From Emydura subglobosa (lineage: Eukaryota; Chordata; Testudines; Chelidae): 64,000 bases of DNA. How positions within the stretch are numbered: position 1 is the first letter of the stretch; every line of letters begins with the position of its first letter. The stretch covers positions 951,347-1,015,346 of the forward strand of contig ML679971.1 of assembly GCA_007922225.1 (NCBI GenBank). Direction: 5' to 3'. The notes under the pieces are model-generated. The model was not told the origin of the DNA. It was given only the letters and a program-made list of their open reading frames with translations, and searched no databases. The translations under genes were made by a program, and so were the position numbers. Of this stretch, positions 63,431-64,000 are shown piece by piece.

Positions 63431-64000
63431 AGTACACCATCCGGTGCTTAGAAGGAGATCATCACTGACCACTGAGAACCTTTCAGGTTACAGGGAGTCT
63501 ACAAGGTAGGTATGCACTCCACACAGCCTATCTGTGTGATGACTGCCTGAGGACAGCAGGGATTGGGGGCAGTAGCAGGTTGAGTGATGTGTATGTGTAG
63601 GGTGGGGGGAATCAGTGTTTGTGACACTACATGGATCCACCAGCCATTTCCACAGGTAGCTGTGGTAGGTCTGGCCTGAAGGCTTGGCTGTCAGCTGCAA
63701 TGCATATCTGCTTTTGCTCTGTGGCCTCAGGATGCTCTCCAGTGCCCAGTTTAGCTGTGTGAAGGGTCACCGGTTTTGAACCTAGGCCCATAGGTCCCCA
63801 AGCAGTTCCTCCAACAGCCCTCTGGAACCAGGGGAGAGGGGAATAGCGGATGTCTGGCCCATGAGAAGCTCTGCCCATGAAGTTCCTGATTGATGCAGAC
63901 ATCTGGTCCCACCAACTGGCCTGGACACACTACTTAAGCCAGATGGAAGCACGGGAAATTGGCTGAACAACCGAATGAATGCCTGACCTGGATCTCGGCT
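63431..64000. other. No recognisable feature
   Basis: Minus-strand frames of 70-91 codons overlap one another and have no domains. No repeat identified. Confidence 0.4.

Noticed and set aside
1..64000. CRISPR arrays, operons, bacterial-style promoters or ribosome binding sites
   Set aside because: The DNA is clearly from an animal nuclear genome. No regularly spaced direct repeats and no prokaryotic gene arrangement occur.

Overview
The window reads as intergenic DNA from an amniote, most likely a reptile. A turtle fits best and a crocodilian is the alternative. The main evidence is the repeat content: CR1 LINEs predominate, several recognised by their frayed reverse transcriptase frames and by the CR1 3' end (a short block near 'cccttctggcc' followed by 'tctatga'-like repeats). 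There are also MIR/CORE-type SINEs with tRNA-like heads, LTRs of endogenous retrovirus type, and many short foldback elements of the kinds I associate with turtle and crocodilian genomes. No L1, Alu or other mammal-specific repeat was seen. No host protein-coding exon could be supported. The open frames are short and overlapping, and the few with recognisable protein similarity all belong to decayed transposable elements.

Layout. 0-11.6 kb: mostly unique sequence with two copies of a foldback MITE (2.3 and 3.6 kb), scattered SINEs and small hairpin repeats. 11.6-14.8 kb: a tRNA-like relic, an LTR, a LINE of a different clade from CR1, a CR1 3' end and a second probable LTR. 14.8-23.7 kb: largely unique, with A/T-rich foldbacks and one stretch that looks like a conserved non-coding element. 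23.7-29.4 kb: a MITE with a 6-bp target duplication, a GC-rich block, a dispersed repeat, and a MIR split by two later insertions. 29.4-35.9 kb: a broken Ty3/Gypsy-type retrotransposon with gag, protease, reverse transcriptase, RNase H, integrase and a probable 3' LTR still legible, split by a CR1 fragment and by a 1.08-kb LTR. 36-42 kb: small repeats, a minus-strand LTR, a minus-strand CR1 end and a candidate enhancer (41.3 kb). 42.7-44.6 kb: a CR1 copy with a MITE fragment inside its reverse transcriptase frame. 44.6-56.3 kb: SINEs, an A/T-rich foldback inserted into a SINE, and two more candidate conserved elements (51.3 and 55.7 kb). 56.7-58.8 kb: a CR1 copy interrupted by a 695-bp solo LTR with a clear target duplication. 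59-64 kb: more SINE, MITE and CR1 debris.

Nothing here works together as a gene system. The value of the window is its stratigraphy, since insertions inside insertions give relative ages for several families. It also holds a few AT-rich, homeodomain-motif-rich stretches free of recognisable repeats that may be regulatory DNA for a gene outside the window. I found no evidence for a novel coding system.
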